From contig OX336348.1 of NCBI GenBank assembly GCA_946902875.1, forward strand, positions 10,503,741 to 10,567,740: 64,000 bases of DNA. The letters run 5' to 3'. The DNA is from Nematopogon swammerdamellus. Its lineage: Eukaryota; Arthropoda; Insecta; Lepidoptera; Adelidae. A program made the position numbers and the translations under genes. This document shows positions 1 through 10,252 of this stretch, one piece after another. Each line of letters begins with the position of its first letter. Position 1 is the first letter of the stretch. A model generated the notes under the pieces. It searched no databases and had not been told where the DNA came from. It saw nothing but the letters and a program-made list of their open reading frames with translations.

Positions 1-868
1 TACTGTTATCTATCAGTCAGTTCAGATCTAATTTTGCGCTTCGTGATAGGATTAGTTTGCCGTAGCGCCTGGATCCGTCTGGCTGACTTCGGAAATTCGC
101 TTAGGTGTCGGGCTCCGTCTGGATGGCGTCGGGGAACGCAGGGCAGTATCGGGCTCCGTCTGGATGGCGTCGGGGGAACGCAGGGGCAGTGTCGGACTCC
201 TTCTGAGCCGCGTCGGGATTCGTCGGGCTGGTTTCGGAGCTCGCTTAGATGTCGGACTGCGTCTGGATGGCGTCGGGGGAACGCAGGGCATTGTCGGACT
301 CCTTCTGAGCAGCGTCGGGATTCGTTGGACTGGTTTCAGAGCTCGCTTAGATGTCGGACTGCGTCTGGGTGGCGTCGGGGGAACGCAGGGCAGTGTCGGA
401 CTCCTTCTGAGCAGCGTCGGGATTCGTCGGACTAGCTTCGAGGTGTAGCGCAAAGTGTGCGGTGGTGTGGTGCCTCCTACCTGGATGTTGATGTCTCCGC
501 CCGCAGCCGCACCTTCGATAGCTCGGTCCTTCAGGTGGTGGTCGTCGATCGGCACGGAAACGTCCCGGTGTCCGAGGATCTGCTGGGCCCAGCTACGCAC
601 ACACTTCGGGAACTACACTCACTATACTTATACCGTATTAGGTCGCAACAAGCCCTGAGAGCCCATGCCGCGCTCGATCAGGGTGGATTTTATCTTTTCC
701 AGAGCAAAATGTTTGAACAAAACCGCCCGCTCCCGCTTGTATTTTCGGACGTGTCAGATCATAACAGTCCGTCGCCTAGGCAACCGGACTCTTCTCCTTT
801 CCGCCAGGAGGCGCTGTGTGCTTCTTGCGTGAAGACCGCTGCAGGTAGAGTCTTGAGGCGAAGAGAAT
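1..868. other. Unassigned sequence left of the first LINE
   Basis: No reading frame here resembles a protein I know. The stretch holds the 103-440 tandem repeat and then about 430 bases of GC-rich sequence without recognised features. The LINE at 878-4424 is flanked by a duplicated target site, so this sequence was originally continuous with 4434 onward. It may therefore be the upstream part of the + strand LINE whose A/T-rich tail ends near 4603. That link is inference; no reverse-transcriptase motif is visible on this side. Confidence 0.4.
103..440. repeat. ~102-bp tandem repeat (about 3.3 units)
   Basis: Near-identical units begin at about 148, 251 and 353, preceded by a 43-base partial unit from 103. 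Each contains GGATGGCGTCGGGGGAACGC, then CGGACTCCTTCTGAG and AGCTCGCTTAGATGTCGG. The unit length is 102-103 bases, a multiple of three or close to it, so long open frames appear on both strands. These are by-products of repetition and GC content and are not called as genes. Confidence 0.85.
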
Positions 869-1257
869 GGAGGCACGTTTTTTTTTTTTTTTTTTTATTG
901 AAAGCGCGACATATGGCGCTGAGCCACCCATAAGGTGTCTAACGACGCCCATGGACATTCGGTCGTATACGGGGGTTGCGAATGCCATGCCGGCCTGACA
1001 GGTGCCCATTCATGCCCCTCTTGAAGGACCCGAGACTGTACATGGGGGAAATATATGAGCAGGGAGAGCGTTCCAGAATTTACCGGTTCTTTAGAGGAAT
1101 GATCTGCAGAATCGATTAGTACGCATCCGCGGTAAGTCCAGCGTATAGGGATGCAATCCCTGCCCAGTGCGTGTGGTGCGGAGATGGAAAGGGGACGGCG
1201 GGATTGCGTTATACAGCTCCTCCGAGTACTCCCCATGGAATAAGCGATAGAACACGC

Positions 1258-2220
1258 TTAGGGTGCAGTAACACGTTGCAGTGGTTCTAGATCGCGGGAC
1301 ACTGCGGGGTCACCCACTAGTCGCACGGCTCGACGCTGGATCGAGTCCAGAGGCGCAAGCTGGTATTTGGCAGAGCCATCCCACAGGTGCGAGCAGTACT
1401 CCAAGCAGGACCTGATCTGCGATTTATACAAAAGCAGCCTTTGGTTCGGCGTGAAGTACCGTCGCACCTTATTGAGTACGCTCAGCTTTTTAGAAGCCAG
1501 CTTGGCCTTCCCCTTGATATGGCGACGAAAGTTCAAGTCGTGCGACAGTTCGACTCCGAGGACCCCGAGGTGTTCGCTTAATTTAAGCGACGTGCCTTGG
1601 AATGAAGGAGCCGGTGTGAACGCCGCTCTCTTCGCACTGAACGCGCAAACTTGTGTCTTGGAAGCGTTGAACTTGACCAAATTACTACGGCCCCATTCGG
1701 AAATAGAGCCGAGTGTGTGTTCGAACTCAGACCCAAGTCTTCGCCTCTTCTCATCCACAATATCCCGACTGGCTGAAGGGTGACTGGTGTAGGATCCGTG
1801 TACCGTACTGTCATCCGCATAACAATGTATGTTACCCAGAGACAGCATATCATTGATATGCAGAAGAAACAGCGTGGGTGACAACACAGATCCTTGTGGT
1901 ACGCCGGCGTTCACTGACATGGCGTCCGACGAGCAATAGTCCACTAGGAACTGAATGCTACGCCCATGTAGGAAGTCGACGACCCAGTCACAGAGGCCAG
2001 AAGGAAGTCCGTAAGCCGGCAATTTGCCCAAGAGCGACTTGTGCCAAACCCGATCAAATTCCTTGGCAATATCAAGGCCAATTGCCAAGTATTCACCATG
2101 ACCTTCAAGCGATTCCCCCCAAAGGTGAGTGACGTACGCTAGGAGATCACCAGCAGATCGTTTTGGCCGGAAGCCGTATTGCTGATCGCTGATGAGGTCA
2201 TTCGTCTCCAGGTACTTCAT
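1258..2220 (-). pseudogene. LINE reverse-transcriptase core and C-terminus
   Basis: A 320-residue open frame with QQYGFRPKRSAGDLL near residue 14, LDIAKEFDRVWHKSLL near 49, NAGVPQGSVLSPTLF near 104 and the catalytic box YADD at 134-137. The C-terminal part contains LGVLGVELSHDLNFRRHI and SCLEYCSHLWDG, the usual thumb and connection region. The palm motif reads AKEFDRVW where AKAFDRVW is usual. The frame joins upstream RT pieces by frameshift, so it is a pseudogene. The 3' UTR runs from 1257 to the poly(A). Confidence 0.85.
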
Positions 2221-3095
2221 GAGCTGCGTATTGATAATGCGCTCCCTTACAGAGAAGGGAGGTAATCGCTATAGGTCGGTAGCTTGACGGGTTTGAGCGG
2301 TCACCCTTTTTAGGGACCGCTTGCACAAACGCAGATTTCCAGGCCGCCGGCACACGGCAATTGGAGTAGGAGAGACGGAATAGGCACGTCAGCACTGGGG
2401 CCAGCTTAGTAGCACACCTTTTTAACACCAATGCAGGAATCCTATCCGGCCCACTCGCCTTCCTGACGTCTAGGGAGAGAAACTCCGCCCGTACAGTCCG
2501 TTGTCGAAACTGCACTTCCGGCATGGAGTTCTCACACCTAGGTATGGATGGGGGAGTGGCACCCCCATCGTCCAGGTTGGAGTTCCCGCAAAGAGAGATA
2601 CCAGTAAGTCGGCTTTCTTCTTTGCGAAGTGGGCAAGTGAGCCTCCAGGACACTGTAGAGGTAGAAGAGAGGAGCGGCAGAAATTTGACTCGACATATTT
2701 GGCGAGAGACCAGAACTTACGGCTCCCAGTTGGGTGCTGGTTCAGTCTATCGCCAATTCTGCCGATGTGGTCAAATTTGGCCCTGGCAATAACCCTTTTG
2801 AAGGATCTGGAGAGGCGGTTGTATTCCTTCTTCAGTTCGGATGCGTTCGGATCACGTCCAGCACGAGCGCGCGACCATGCACGATAAGCTGCGCATTTAA
2901 CTGTGACAGCATCAGCACAGTCGCGGCTGTACCATGGTTGGCTTTTACAACCGAGGTAGACAGAGGCGCTGCGAATAAACATTTCCATTGCCCCCAGAAC
3001 CACCTCGGCAACGGTATTAGCGCATTGCGACGGATCGCCCGAACTGAAGCAGATCTCTCTTCAAGGGTAGGATGCGAAGTGTTCTCGCATCCCAT
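2198..3095 (-). pseudogene. LINE linker and reverse-transcriptase N-terminus, frameshifted
   Basis: Three overlapping minus-strand frames (3095-2832, 3003-2470, 2653-2198) together carry the region between endonuclease and RT core. Visible are PWYSRDCADAV and WSRARAGRDP (the basic linker typical after LINE endonucleases), then RKASGPDRIPALVLKRC (RT motif 0/1) and PKKGDRSNPSSYRPIAITSL (RT motif 1/2). Frame changes near 2650 and 2990 and at the junction with the 1258-2220 frame show the element is not functional. All three frames are one decayed gene, not separate genes. Confidence 0.8.
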
Positions 3096-3212
3096 CTCAA
3101 TCTACTGACGCGTAGTGCCAAATTCGACGCGTTCCTCCAGTACGGGACTGAGGAGGCGAAGATAGCACCGTGGACCCCACTAAACAATGATCAGAGGAAC
3201 CCAGCGGGGCTC

Positions 3213-3893
3213 TCACTGCGACCTTATATCCAGTGGGTTCGCTGTCAGCAGAAGATCCAGCAGAGAGGGTTCATGACCGTCTATATCTGGCAGCCTGGTG
3301 GGCTGGTCTACCAGTTGAGACAGGTCATGCGTCAGGGCGAAGTCGTAGGCGGCTCTCCCCGCAAAGTCAGTTCTCCTGAAGCCTAGCCATGCCTCGTGAT
3401 GGGCATTGAAGTGTCCAAGAAGAACCAAATCCGCGGTAGGGAACCGCTCTTGGACTTTGTCTGCCGCTCCACTCAGGTACTCAAATAACCGAGCTGTCTC
3501 TGCATCACCAGAGTGCGACCTGTACAGACAGGCGTACACCCGCGAGACCGTTCCCAGATCCACGTGGACCCAAAGTACTGATAGCTCGCAGTACTCAAGG
3601 CAGCGCAGGCGACGACAGCAAATATCTGCCCTGACAAACAAGCAAACCCCGGCTCGCGACCGGAAGGCTTCTTCCAGGGTGTAGCCGGGGTAGTGCAGGT
3701 AAGAAGTGTCGGCAGGGCCAGATATTTGTGTTTTCGTCAGGAAAAGCAAGGCCGGCTTCTTCGTCTCCAGGTGGTGATGGACGGCATTCAAATTGGTATG
3801 CAACCCCCGCACGTTGGTCGAGTCAACGCTAAATAGTGGTGTAGGGGTGTGCACCCCTGATTGAACCTTTTTTTCCTTTTTTTTCGCTGCCAT
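3213..3893 (-). pseudogene. LINE endonuclease (EEP/APE-type) domain, catalytically altered
   Basis: This 226-residue frame is an AP-endonuclease-like domain of the kind LINEs use to nick target DNA. Recognisable motifs in order are STNVRGLHTN (Asn of motif I), LLFLTKTQIS (motif II), YACLYRSHSGD, LLGHFNAHHEAW and DGHEPSLLDLLLT. The catalytic glutamate normally found in 'LTETQ' is Lys here, and the aspartate of 'GDFNAHH' is His, so the nuclease should be dead. The frame starts at a Met followed by a Lys-rich tail (AAKKKEKK) and stops before the SDH motif; the remainder continues in another frame. It lies upstream of the RT pieces in the same element. Confidence 0.8.
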
Positions 3894-4433
3894 GATTTTT
3901 GTAAGAGGGAGGGAAAAAGCATGAAAGGGTGGCTGTGGTGATTCACGGGCAAAGCGTGGACCCTAGCTTCATCGCTTACTGCTCAGGTTAGTGTTGCGCC
4001 GACACGGAAGACGGAAGGGCCCCCGGTCCCCCCCGGAAGTGGCCGACGGAACCCCTACTCCGGTCACCAACCGGCACGATGGACCACTCCGGGATTATGC
4101 GCCGGTTGACCGGGGCAGCCTCTCGCGTTGGTTAGACGCGATTGGGCCCCTGTACTACCCGGCGGGCGGCCAGCGGAATAACCGTTTAACCGGGTCTCCC
4201 TGTCAACCGTGTCGATGCGTCACCTCTGAACAGCGAATCCGCGTCGGGATCACTGGCCTACTCCTCACCACAGCCAACCCCACCTGCTACTGGTTCCCCG
4301 GGAAGTACACCGGAACACAGCGAACTGTTATGGCGGTGTAATTGTTTCTCCCGGGGTGTGGTGGCGAACCCAGCCGATCCGAAGATCTCCCACACGCTGA
4401 TTGCTGTTCATTTGGCACCACCCAGGAGGCACG

Positions 4434-4603
4434 TGTCACTTTTATATTGAATTTCTATTATTAATAATTATAATTTTAATAGGATTCATTTATTATGTTT
4501 GATATTATTTTATTTTCTAAATAGAAAAAATTTAAAATGTGTGAATGTTAGTTTGTGACTTCTATATGTTATTATACCAATAAATATTCTATTCTATTCT
4601 ATC
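4434..4603 (+). mobile_element. 3' tail of a + strand LINE ending in (ATTCT)n
   Basis: An A/T-rich stretch ends in CCAATAAATATTCTATTCTATTCTATC, in two parts: an AATAAA signal followed by an ATTCT repeat. The LINE on the opposite strand at 16271 ends in the same kind of repeat. Such short-repeat tails are typical of CR1/L2-like LINE 3' ends. The upstream part was separated by insertion of the 878-4424 element. Confidence 0.5.
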
Positions 4604-4868
4604 TTCAATGGTTACGTTAGGCGGCGCGGCGTAGGCACCTGCTTGGACGACGACGTCGAACTACACTCTGACGATATGTCGCGATCACTACGTAGTAGGT
4701 ACATTGAGCCACGTCGAAAACAGCAATTTACTTTACTTCGCGGTCGTGAACTGACACATTCGTCGCGGTAGTGAACTGAACTGAACTTATTTATTATCAG
4801 GCGTTCTGTTTCATAGAACGTAGACATGTTTGATTTAATTTTTAGAAAAAAAACTCTTATTCCCAATG

Positions 4869-4887
4869 AAATAAGACTCACTATAGG
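4869..4887 (+). other. Bacteriophage T7 promoter-like 19-mer
   Basis: The bases AAATAAGACTCACTATAGG match the 19-base T7 RNA polymerase promoter core at 17 of 19 positions (mismatches at the first and sixth). The flanks do not match common vector polylinkers. An insect genome has no T7 polymerase, so no function is claimed; it is either chance or a trace of library sequence. Confidence 0.35.
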
Positions 4888-4904
4888 TCCCCAAAGGCAA
4901 ACCA

Positions 4905-5033
4905 ACCACATAAATTGTTTCCATTTTTGCAATATACCGTTTGTTTTTATTATAAATGCCAAAAAGAACCACATAAATTGGTTCCGCTTTGCGATATACA
5001 GTTTGTTTTTATTATATAATGCCAAAAAGAACC
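4905..5033. repeat. Two-and-a-part copies of a ~62-bp unit
   Basis: The phrase ACCACATAAATTG, then a TTTGC(A/G)ATATAC core and TTTGTTTTTATTATA, then GCCAAAAAGAACCA, is repeated with a ~62-base offset (near 4905 and 4968). The third unit starts at 5021 and breaks off. Confidence 0.7.
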
Positions 5034-5357
5034 AGATATCTTGGCTCAGTTTTGATAAATACTTTTAACGTACTTGATTAAAAACAAAAAAAGTCCATCT
5101 CGCTTGGATCTTTTACGCAAACAAAATCTGACCAGTTAGCTAGTACCAAGTAGCATGAGTCTTTTCTGCTGTTGCGATGTACCTCAATTGGGCGGATGGT
5201 TCTTAGACGAATGTGTAGAAAACCTATTAGTTTCATACCAAGTAGCCTGCCTGGGTCTTTTCTGCAAAAAATAGAGCGGGTGATTAGCTCTCGATTGGTA
5301 TATTTAACTCATTTTTGACCAATTTGTGGGTTGGTGCCTTTTGGCATTTATATGGCA

Positions 5358-5779
5358 AATTTTTCTGAAGAAGTTGTTATACAAAATAGGTATTTTCAAA
5401 TTTCTGCCTATTCGAAATCGAAATTTTCCTAGATAATGTTGTATGTATACTCTTATTAATATATAATATCATATTCCGAAGGAATTTCGGACGGAGCAAT
5501 TTTTCACAGTGAATTATTGCCGAAAATCTGTAAAGGTGTGATCGATAAGGAAAACTTCCTAGATAATTGTCAATAGCGATAAATTTAAATAAATTAAGAC
5601 ATATAAAAAAATTTAAATTGACAGAGCAATTTTTCTGAAGAAGTTTTGATACAAAATAGGTATTTTCAAATTTCTGCCTATTCGAAATCGAAATTTTCCT
5701 AGATAATGTTATATATATAACCATATTAATATATAATATCATATACCGAAGGAATTTCGGACGGAGCAATTTTTCACCA
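5358..5779. repeat. Direct repeat pair of ~150 bp, offset 270
   Basis: Positions 5358-5507 and 5628-5779 share nearly the whole sequence, from TTTTTCTGAAGAAG through CTGCCTATTCGAAATCGAAA to GAAGGAATTTCGGACGGAG. They differ by a few substitutions and small indels. The spacer contains a diverged third relative. The same protein-like frame is open on the minus strand across both, but it has no known motif. This looks like a tandem duplication of an unknown repeat. Confidence 0.8.
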
Positions 5780-6109
5780 GCAGTTATAAGCAATTTTCAT
5801 GTTTAGGTATAAATACCTAACTTCCAAACATAAAAAATCCTAGATAATTTGTCAAATGTATATTTTAAACCCTACTTTATCACACTGCAAAGTTTCAGCG
5901 ACAGAGGAATTAGTCCGAAGAGCCCATACCAGCGGCGACTCCTTTCAGTTGGCGAGGTTGGCGCCGCCAAACCAAATAAAATTAATGACACCATTACTAC
6001 AGAAGTATCAAGCTAAAATAAATGTGAAAAAATATCGGAGTTATATTATTTATATCTTAAATATAACCCACGATTAATAAGATAAAACGTCAATCCCGTA
6101 CCCGTTACA

Positions 6110-6540
6110 TAATTTGAAATTTCGCGCGCGTCAAACGCGGGCGACGACGAATGACGACACAAGGCATTCATTGGCCGGTTGGCTACATTTTGAAGCGCCA
6201 TCGTATTCCATACAAGGCGGAAGCGGCCGAATGTCCCCCCCGTCCCGCGCGGACCCGCTGCTCATCCTTTCGAGTTGGCGCAGCGGGGAGTGCATTTAGT
6301 GACGCGGTAGCGAGTGAGTAGAGCGACTAGCGAGCGAGCTAGGTGTGTGTGTTGCGTGTGTGGGTGTGTGCGTGCTGCGACCACACGACGAGTATTCATT
6401 CTTGTGTGTGCTGTGCGACGTGCGATGCGATGCGACTAGCGACCTAGGCTAGGTGTGTTGTGTGCGCGTGTGTGTGCGCATTGGCTCGCGAGTTGATAGC
6501 TGCATATATTCCGTTATGTAGGTATGGACTTTTTATGGAT
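6110..6540. other. CpG-rich, GTGTG-rich stretch; possible promoter or 5' UTR
   Basis: In strongly A/T-rich surroundings, 6114-6540 is rich in CG, CGAC and CGAG words and in GTGTGTG runs, with repeated AGCGAG phrases near 6308-6340. This composition resembles unmethylated insect promoters and first exons. I cannot point to a TATA box or a coding start that proves it. The hAT relic follows directly. Confidence 0.35.
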
Positions 6541-6593
6541 GAATCCTGTGCAGTGTTGTTAAATTAAATTGATTTATTGGTAAATATAATGGC

Positions 6594-6770
6594 AAACTCC
6601 TACCGAGCTATCTACGGAGAACTCAAGGACAAGAGAGACTCAGTAATTTGGCACTCATAACTGTGGAAAAGGAGTTGCTAACAAAATTGAGGAAGAAAGA
6701 AAATTTTCACGATCGAGTCATCGAAAATTTCTTGTCTGTGGAACGAAGAGTGGACTTCATGTACAAATAA
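6594..6770 (+). pseudogene. hAT transposase C-terminal fragment (dimerisation region)
   Basis: Translation of this frame gives a 5' stretch SYLRRTQGQERLSNLALI followed by TVEKELLTKL, ENFHDRVIENF and a stop after VDFMYK. The order 'Q-x-RL-x-LAL-x-x-x-E-x-(E/D)-L ... VI-x-(N/D)F' is the standard end of hAT transposases and of ZMYM/ZBED-like domesticated relatives, where the C-terminal helices mediate dimerisation. Only the last ~55 residues are present, with no upstream BED finger or catalytic core and no TIR seen. It could be a relic or the last exon of a domesticated gene; the A-rich sequence after the stop does not decide this. Confidence 0.6.
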
Positions 6771-7668
6771 AATGTAACATTCAAGCTTGTATGCCTGTGC
6801 CTGTCTCGTCGTCGTCGTGCCAGAGGAGACGTCGCTGTTGTCGGCTGCAACTCGACTTCTTTGACACAACCAGTAGGTACCTATCTACAGACAAATCATA
6901 AGTGAGAAAAATAAATAATTTAAACTGAATATTATAAACTATCTCTATCTATATCGTAATCGTCTTTCGTTTTTGAACTCATTGTGGTAGAAATAAATTA
7001 ACGCGTAGGTACCTAAGTTATGAAATTATGAAAAAAAAAATCCTTAGCCAGAGCCAACCCAATATTCAGGACCAGAAGTCGCCGCTGGCCTATACAACGA
7101 ATTTCCTCGTTTCCTGGACTAAAGCGGTAAGCATTTAACGCGCGACCTTGAGCGAGTGACGAAGGCCTGGTAATAGGTATATTTAATGTACCTACACAAC
7201 ATATCCTTACACTAGGTACATGGACATTTAATACCAATTTATTTTAGCATAGTACTGTATCTAATAATAATATTATATATCTATATAAAATTTGCGGTAG
7301 ATCAGTGAGTAAGTATGTAGGTATATTCCCAACAATACCATGTCGCTTCTTCGCGTCGTCGCGTCGTCGTCGCGCGCGCGTCATCGGTGTATGTAACGTA
7401 CCGAAAGCGAGGGGGCGCGCGGGGCGGTGCGCGGGCGACCACGCTTCATTGCGAATAATCGCGATTCATGCATGCGCCAGGCGCCACACATTTTGTTCTA
7501 TTTCTCTGTACACATAAGTTTAATAGATTACAAAGTATATATTTTCGGAATCATAATTTAATTATCTTTAATTTGATACCCCACTCAATATATTTTGAAA
7601 AAGTAATTTGACATTTTGACGCCGTGCGTCTGCCATTTTTGCATTTTGAAAATTGTTATATAGCCTAT
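6771..7668. other. No recognised gene; second CpG-rich patch near 7330-7480
   Basis: The stretch is mostly A/T-rich. Positions 7330-7480 contain CGTCGTCGCGTCGTCGTCG and long CG-rich words, again unlike the surroundings. Open frames are short and without motifs. GTAGGTACCTA-type words, common in lepidopteran introns, occur several times. Confidence 0.5.
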
Positions 7669-7830
7669 GACACTCCCGTAAATAAGACGAATCCAATGGC
7701 ATAAGAATTATTCAAATCGGCCCAGTAATTTAGGCTGTAGAGTGGAATATAGATAGTCACATACATACATACATACACACATACATACATACACGCCAAA
7801 CTCATAACCCTTCCTTTTTTGGCTTCGCCG
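7669..7830. repeat. Lepidopteran repeat tail with (CATA)n microsatellite
   Basis: TCAAATCGGCCCAGTAATTTAG leads into a run of ATACATACATACAC words (7758-7793) and then CCAAACTCATAACCCTTCC. This arrangement of a 'similar to AAATCGGTTCAGTAG' phrase, a CATA run and CTCATAACCC is the usual 3' part of RTE-derived or SINE-like repeats in Lepidoptera. No coding part is attached. Positions 7831-8060 hold low-complexity GC-rich sequence with a 13-base G run near 8018. Confidence 0.55.
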
Positions 7831-8091
7831 TAGTCGGGCAAAAAGGGTAAAAAAGATGGTTTTCGGGGCTTTTGCTCCCCTAGCCGCCTTATAAAGGCAT
7901 GGAGACGGTTCCCCTGACCCTCCCCGGTCATTTCCACCCACTTGGGGTGGAAAATGAGCCCGCAGTTGGCCTCTCCGCTAAAAGCATGGGCGGAGGGGGG
8001 CTGCGGGGCCGGAGGGGGGGGGGGGGACAGGCGGGGGCACTGTCTGTAAAAGGCGTCGCTTCCAGGCGCACGCCGTTCCCAGCACACGGGC

Positions 8092-9032
8092 GCGCTCTTC
8101 TTCGACGTCGCGAAGGCCTTCGACAAGGTCTGGTACAACGGCCTCATATACAAGCTGTATGAGATGTATGTATGCGCTCCACCCACCGACCGATAACGGC
8201 AGGGGTACCGCAGGGGTCGGTGTTATCACCGCTCCTGTTTGTACTCTTCGCCAACAACATGCCTTCCCATCCACAGGTCCAGCTGGCGCTGTTTGCCGAC
8301 GACACCGCTCTCTATTACAGATGCAGACCGATCCAGCGTATCGTAAAGCTGCTGCAGGAGGCCGCCTCCGCTCTCGAACACTGGTTCAGAAAGTGGAGGG
8401 TCGAGGTCAACCCCGACAAGAGTCAGGCCATCATCTTTAGCCGGACTAATAAGCCGATTTTACCTCCCAAACAGGTGCAGATCTTAGGCGGTGCCATACC
8501 CTGGGTCACCGAGGTGAAGTACCTGGGCGTCACGCTGGACAGAAGGCTCACGTTTGCGACTCACATCAAAAACGTGACCGCTAGAGCCGCAAGTATTTGT
8601 GGCCGCCTGTACCCCATGTTGAACAGGACACTTAGAAATAAGCTGACAATTTACAAAACCTGCATCAGACCCGTCATGACCTACGCCTCACCGGCGTGGG
8701 CGCATGCGGCCGAAGGACTCATCAACAAGGTGAGGGTCAGGCAACACAAGTTCTTGCGCATCGCCACAGGTGCGCCCTGGTACCATAGAAACGCCAACCT
8801 GCACAGAGACCTAGGGATAGCACCGCTGGAGGAGTATCTCCAGAAGCTGTCCACGGGGTTCTTCAAGGGGGCGTACCGACACGACAACCCGCTGATCGCT
8901 AGCGCTTGCGACTACCGACTGCGGGATCCATCGACCAGGCGCCCCCTGTCGATACTAACACATCCGTTTAACTTCGCAGGTCCAGAGCCTCCACGCCACG
9001 CACCCGCCGGCGTCCAGGAAGCAACCCAATGA
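8092..9032 (+). pseudogene. Jockey-clade LINE reverse transcriptase, truncated and internally deleted
   Basis: The first frame (8092-8166) reads ALFFDVAKAFDKVWYNGL, the RT palm motif with its first catalytic Asp. It then jumps, with loss of about 35 residues and a frame change, into 8172-9032. That frame carries RPITAGVPQGSVLSPLLF near its start, LALFADDTALYY with the catalytic FADD, WRVEVNPDKSQAIIF, VKYLGVTLDRRLTFATHI and MTYASPAWAHAA, the whole RT C-terminus of the Jockey clade. No endonuclease or ORF1 is attached on the 5' side. It ends at 9032 near the natural C-terminus. The 3' boundary is not clear. Confidence 0.85.
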
Positions 9033-9272
9033 AGTTTCTTGCCAGTTCTTCTTCACTGTGACAATCGAACTGGCGGACATGTTTTTCTTGCAGCAAGCGC
9101 CGAGCAAGCAGGCGGTTCGACCGACATTCGCGACAAGATTATTTCAAGCAGACACCCTACCACCACAAAACATAACAAACTTGCAGTAATATTTCGATAT
9201 GTTACCGTAATGCCTTCCAAAATCCCTATGGATGATGTTACACTTTGATCAACATTTTTAAATAATATATTC
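9033..9272. other. Sequence between LINE and retropepsin fragments
   Basis: Probably the 3' UTR of the preceding LINE plus unassigned sequence. No motif or poly(A) tail is evident. Confidence 0.4.
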
Positions 9273-9503
9273 TTACTGGTAATGTATTTTTTTTGGAAAA
9301 AGCACCTTTTTGTCTTTGAGGTCCATCACTGTGACCTCTGAGCCTGTATCCATTTGAAATTTAACCAATTTTGTTCCTAGATTGAAACTTAACATGTATG
9401 GAGGGATCTTACTTCGTGGAGCTCGTTCCTGTTCCCACGAATACATTTCATACTCTCGTCGTATATGCTCGTCGTTAGAGGACGCTGAATTAGTGAACAA
9501 CAC
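9273..9503 (-). pseudogene. LTR-retrotransposon aspartic protease fragment
   Basis: A 76-residue frame contains PYMLSFNLGTKLVKFQMDTG followed by SEVTVMDLKD. The hydrophobic-hydrophobic-DTGS(E/A)xxV pattern is the active-site loop of retropepsins from Gypsy elements, closest in style to the Mag-like protease at 56400-56750. Only the N-terminal half of the protease is present; gag and RT are missing on either side. A second minus frame, 9389-9667, overlaps it without motifs and is not called. Confidence 0.65.
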
Positions 9504-9628
9504 AAGTTTGACAAGAAAAATAAAATATTATTTTGAACTGTAAAAGTCGTAGATGTGTCTTTTAAATAGTTAGGTACACCAGAAAATATAAAGTGAAAAG
9601 TATATGTGGAAGTGTTATGTCCTATTAA

Positions 9629-10252
9629 TTGCATCTTAGCGAATCGCTCGCTGCGTTCGCTGGACACACCTATATATTTATACTAGGTGATGTTAACATG
9701 AACTTACTAGAAACAGATCATGAACACACAAAGAGGTGGAAGTCATTTATTGACGCACTCAATTTTGCACAATTTGTAGAGGAACCCACACGCGTAACCG
9801 ATCAATCGAGTACATTCATAGACCACATATGCAGCGAAATTCCTTGTAATAAATTAAAGAAACTAATCATTAGACATAATAGAGACGTGAGCGATCACGG
9901 CATGATTATAGCCGAATTTAAAATTGAAAAACCCAAGCCTAAACCTAGATACATTACTTATAGAGCCACTGCTAGAATAGACATGAACTCTTTCACCAAC
10001 GACTTGGAGAGCACCGACTGGTCGTCAGTATATTCAACTACGGAAGTGAGCAATACCGTAAAATATCTACAAACTAATATTGTTACACTTTTCGACAAAC
10101 ATGCCCCAATTCAGACAAAACTCTTCAAGTCGACCCCGAAGCCATGGTTGACCGCAAACGTTAAGTTCATGATGCATTTTTACAATCAAGATCTATGTGA
10201 TATTCCTAAGTATCCCCATGTTCCGGGCGTATGCCAATTTATTATGACTTAG
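9629..10252 (+). pseudogene. LINE endonuclease C-terminal half plus linker
   Basis: The 207-residue frame includes IFILGDVNMNLLETD (the GDxN motif of EEP nucleases), FVEEPTRVTDQSSTFIDHI (the T-x-(T/S)-x-x-x-ID motif) and NRDVSDHGMIIAEF, with the catalytic SDH. The downstream part, LFDKHAPIQTKLFKSTPKPW, is the linker preceding a CR1/Jockey-type RT. The N-terminal nuclease motifs and all of the RT are missing. The first ~12 residues are unlikely to be native. It is a dead fragment. Confidence 0.8.

Larger units (their letters stand above)
878..4424 (-). mobile_element. Full-length but frameshifted non-LTR retrotransposon (LINE, Jockey/CR1 group)
   Basis: The 3' end is a 19-base poly(A), seen as T878-896, preceded on the minus strand by a CAATAAA signal. 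Endonuclease and reverse-transcriptase pieces lie in order on the minus strand (3893 down to 1258). The ten-base sequence GGAGGCACGT occurs at 869-878 next to the poly(A) and again at 4425-4434, as expected of a target-site duplication. This places the 5' end at 4424 and implies a 530-base 5' UTR or lost ORF1. Several frameshifts break the coding region. The clade is my estimate from RT style; a 3' fragment of the same family lies at 11449-11588. Confidence 0.8.
4604..6109. other. A/T-rich intergenic stretch with local duplications
   Basis: No gene is recognised. The stretch holds the T7-promoter-like site, the ~62-bp duplication at 4905-5030 and the 150-bp direct repeat at 5358-5779. A short phrase, TACCAAGTAGC followed by GTCTTTTCTGC, also occurs twice near 5145 and 5237. 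Open frames here have low-complexity composition and no known motif. Confidence 0.6.

Noticed and set aside
52..600. 182-residue minus-strand Arg/Pro/Ser-rich ORF
   Set aside because: It mostly reads the GC-rich 102-bp tandem repeat; it has no known motif.
3991..4341. 116-residue + strand ORF as a gene
   Set aside because: It lies in the 5' UTR region of the minus-strand LINE as set by the target duplication, and has no recognisable domain.
6589..6660. Short ORF starting ATGGCAAACTCC as a coding start
   Set aside because: It overlaps the hAT frame in another phase, is only 23 codons and has no motif.
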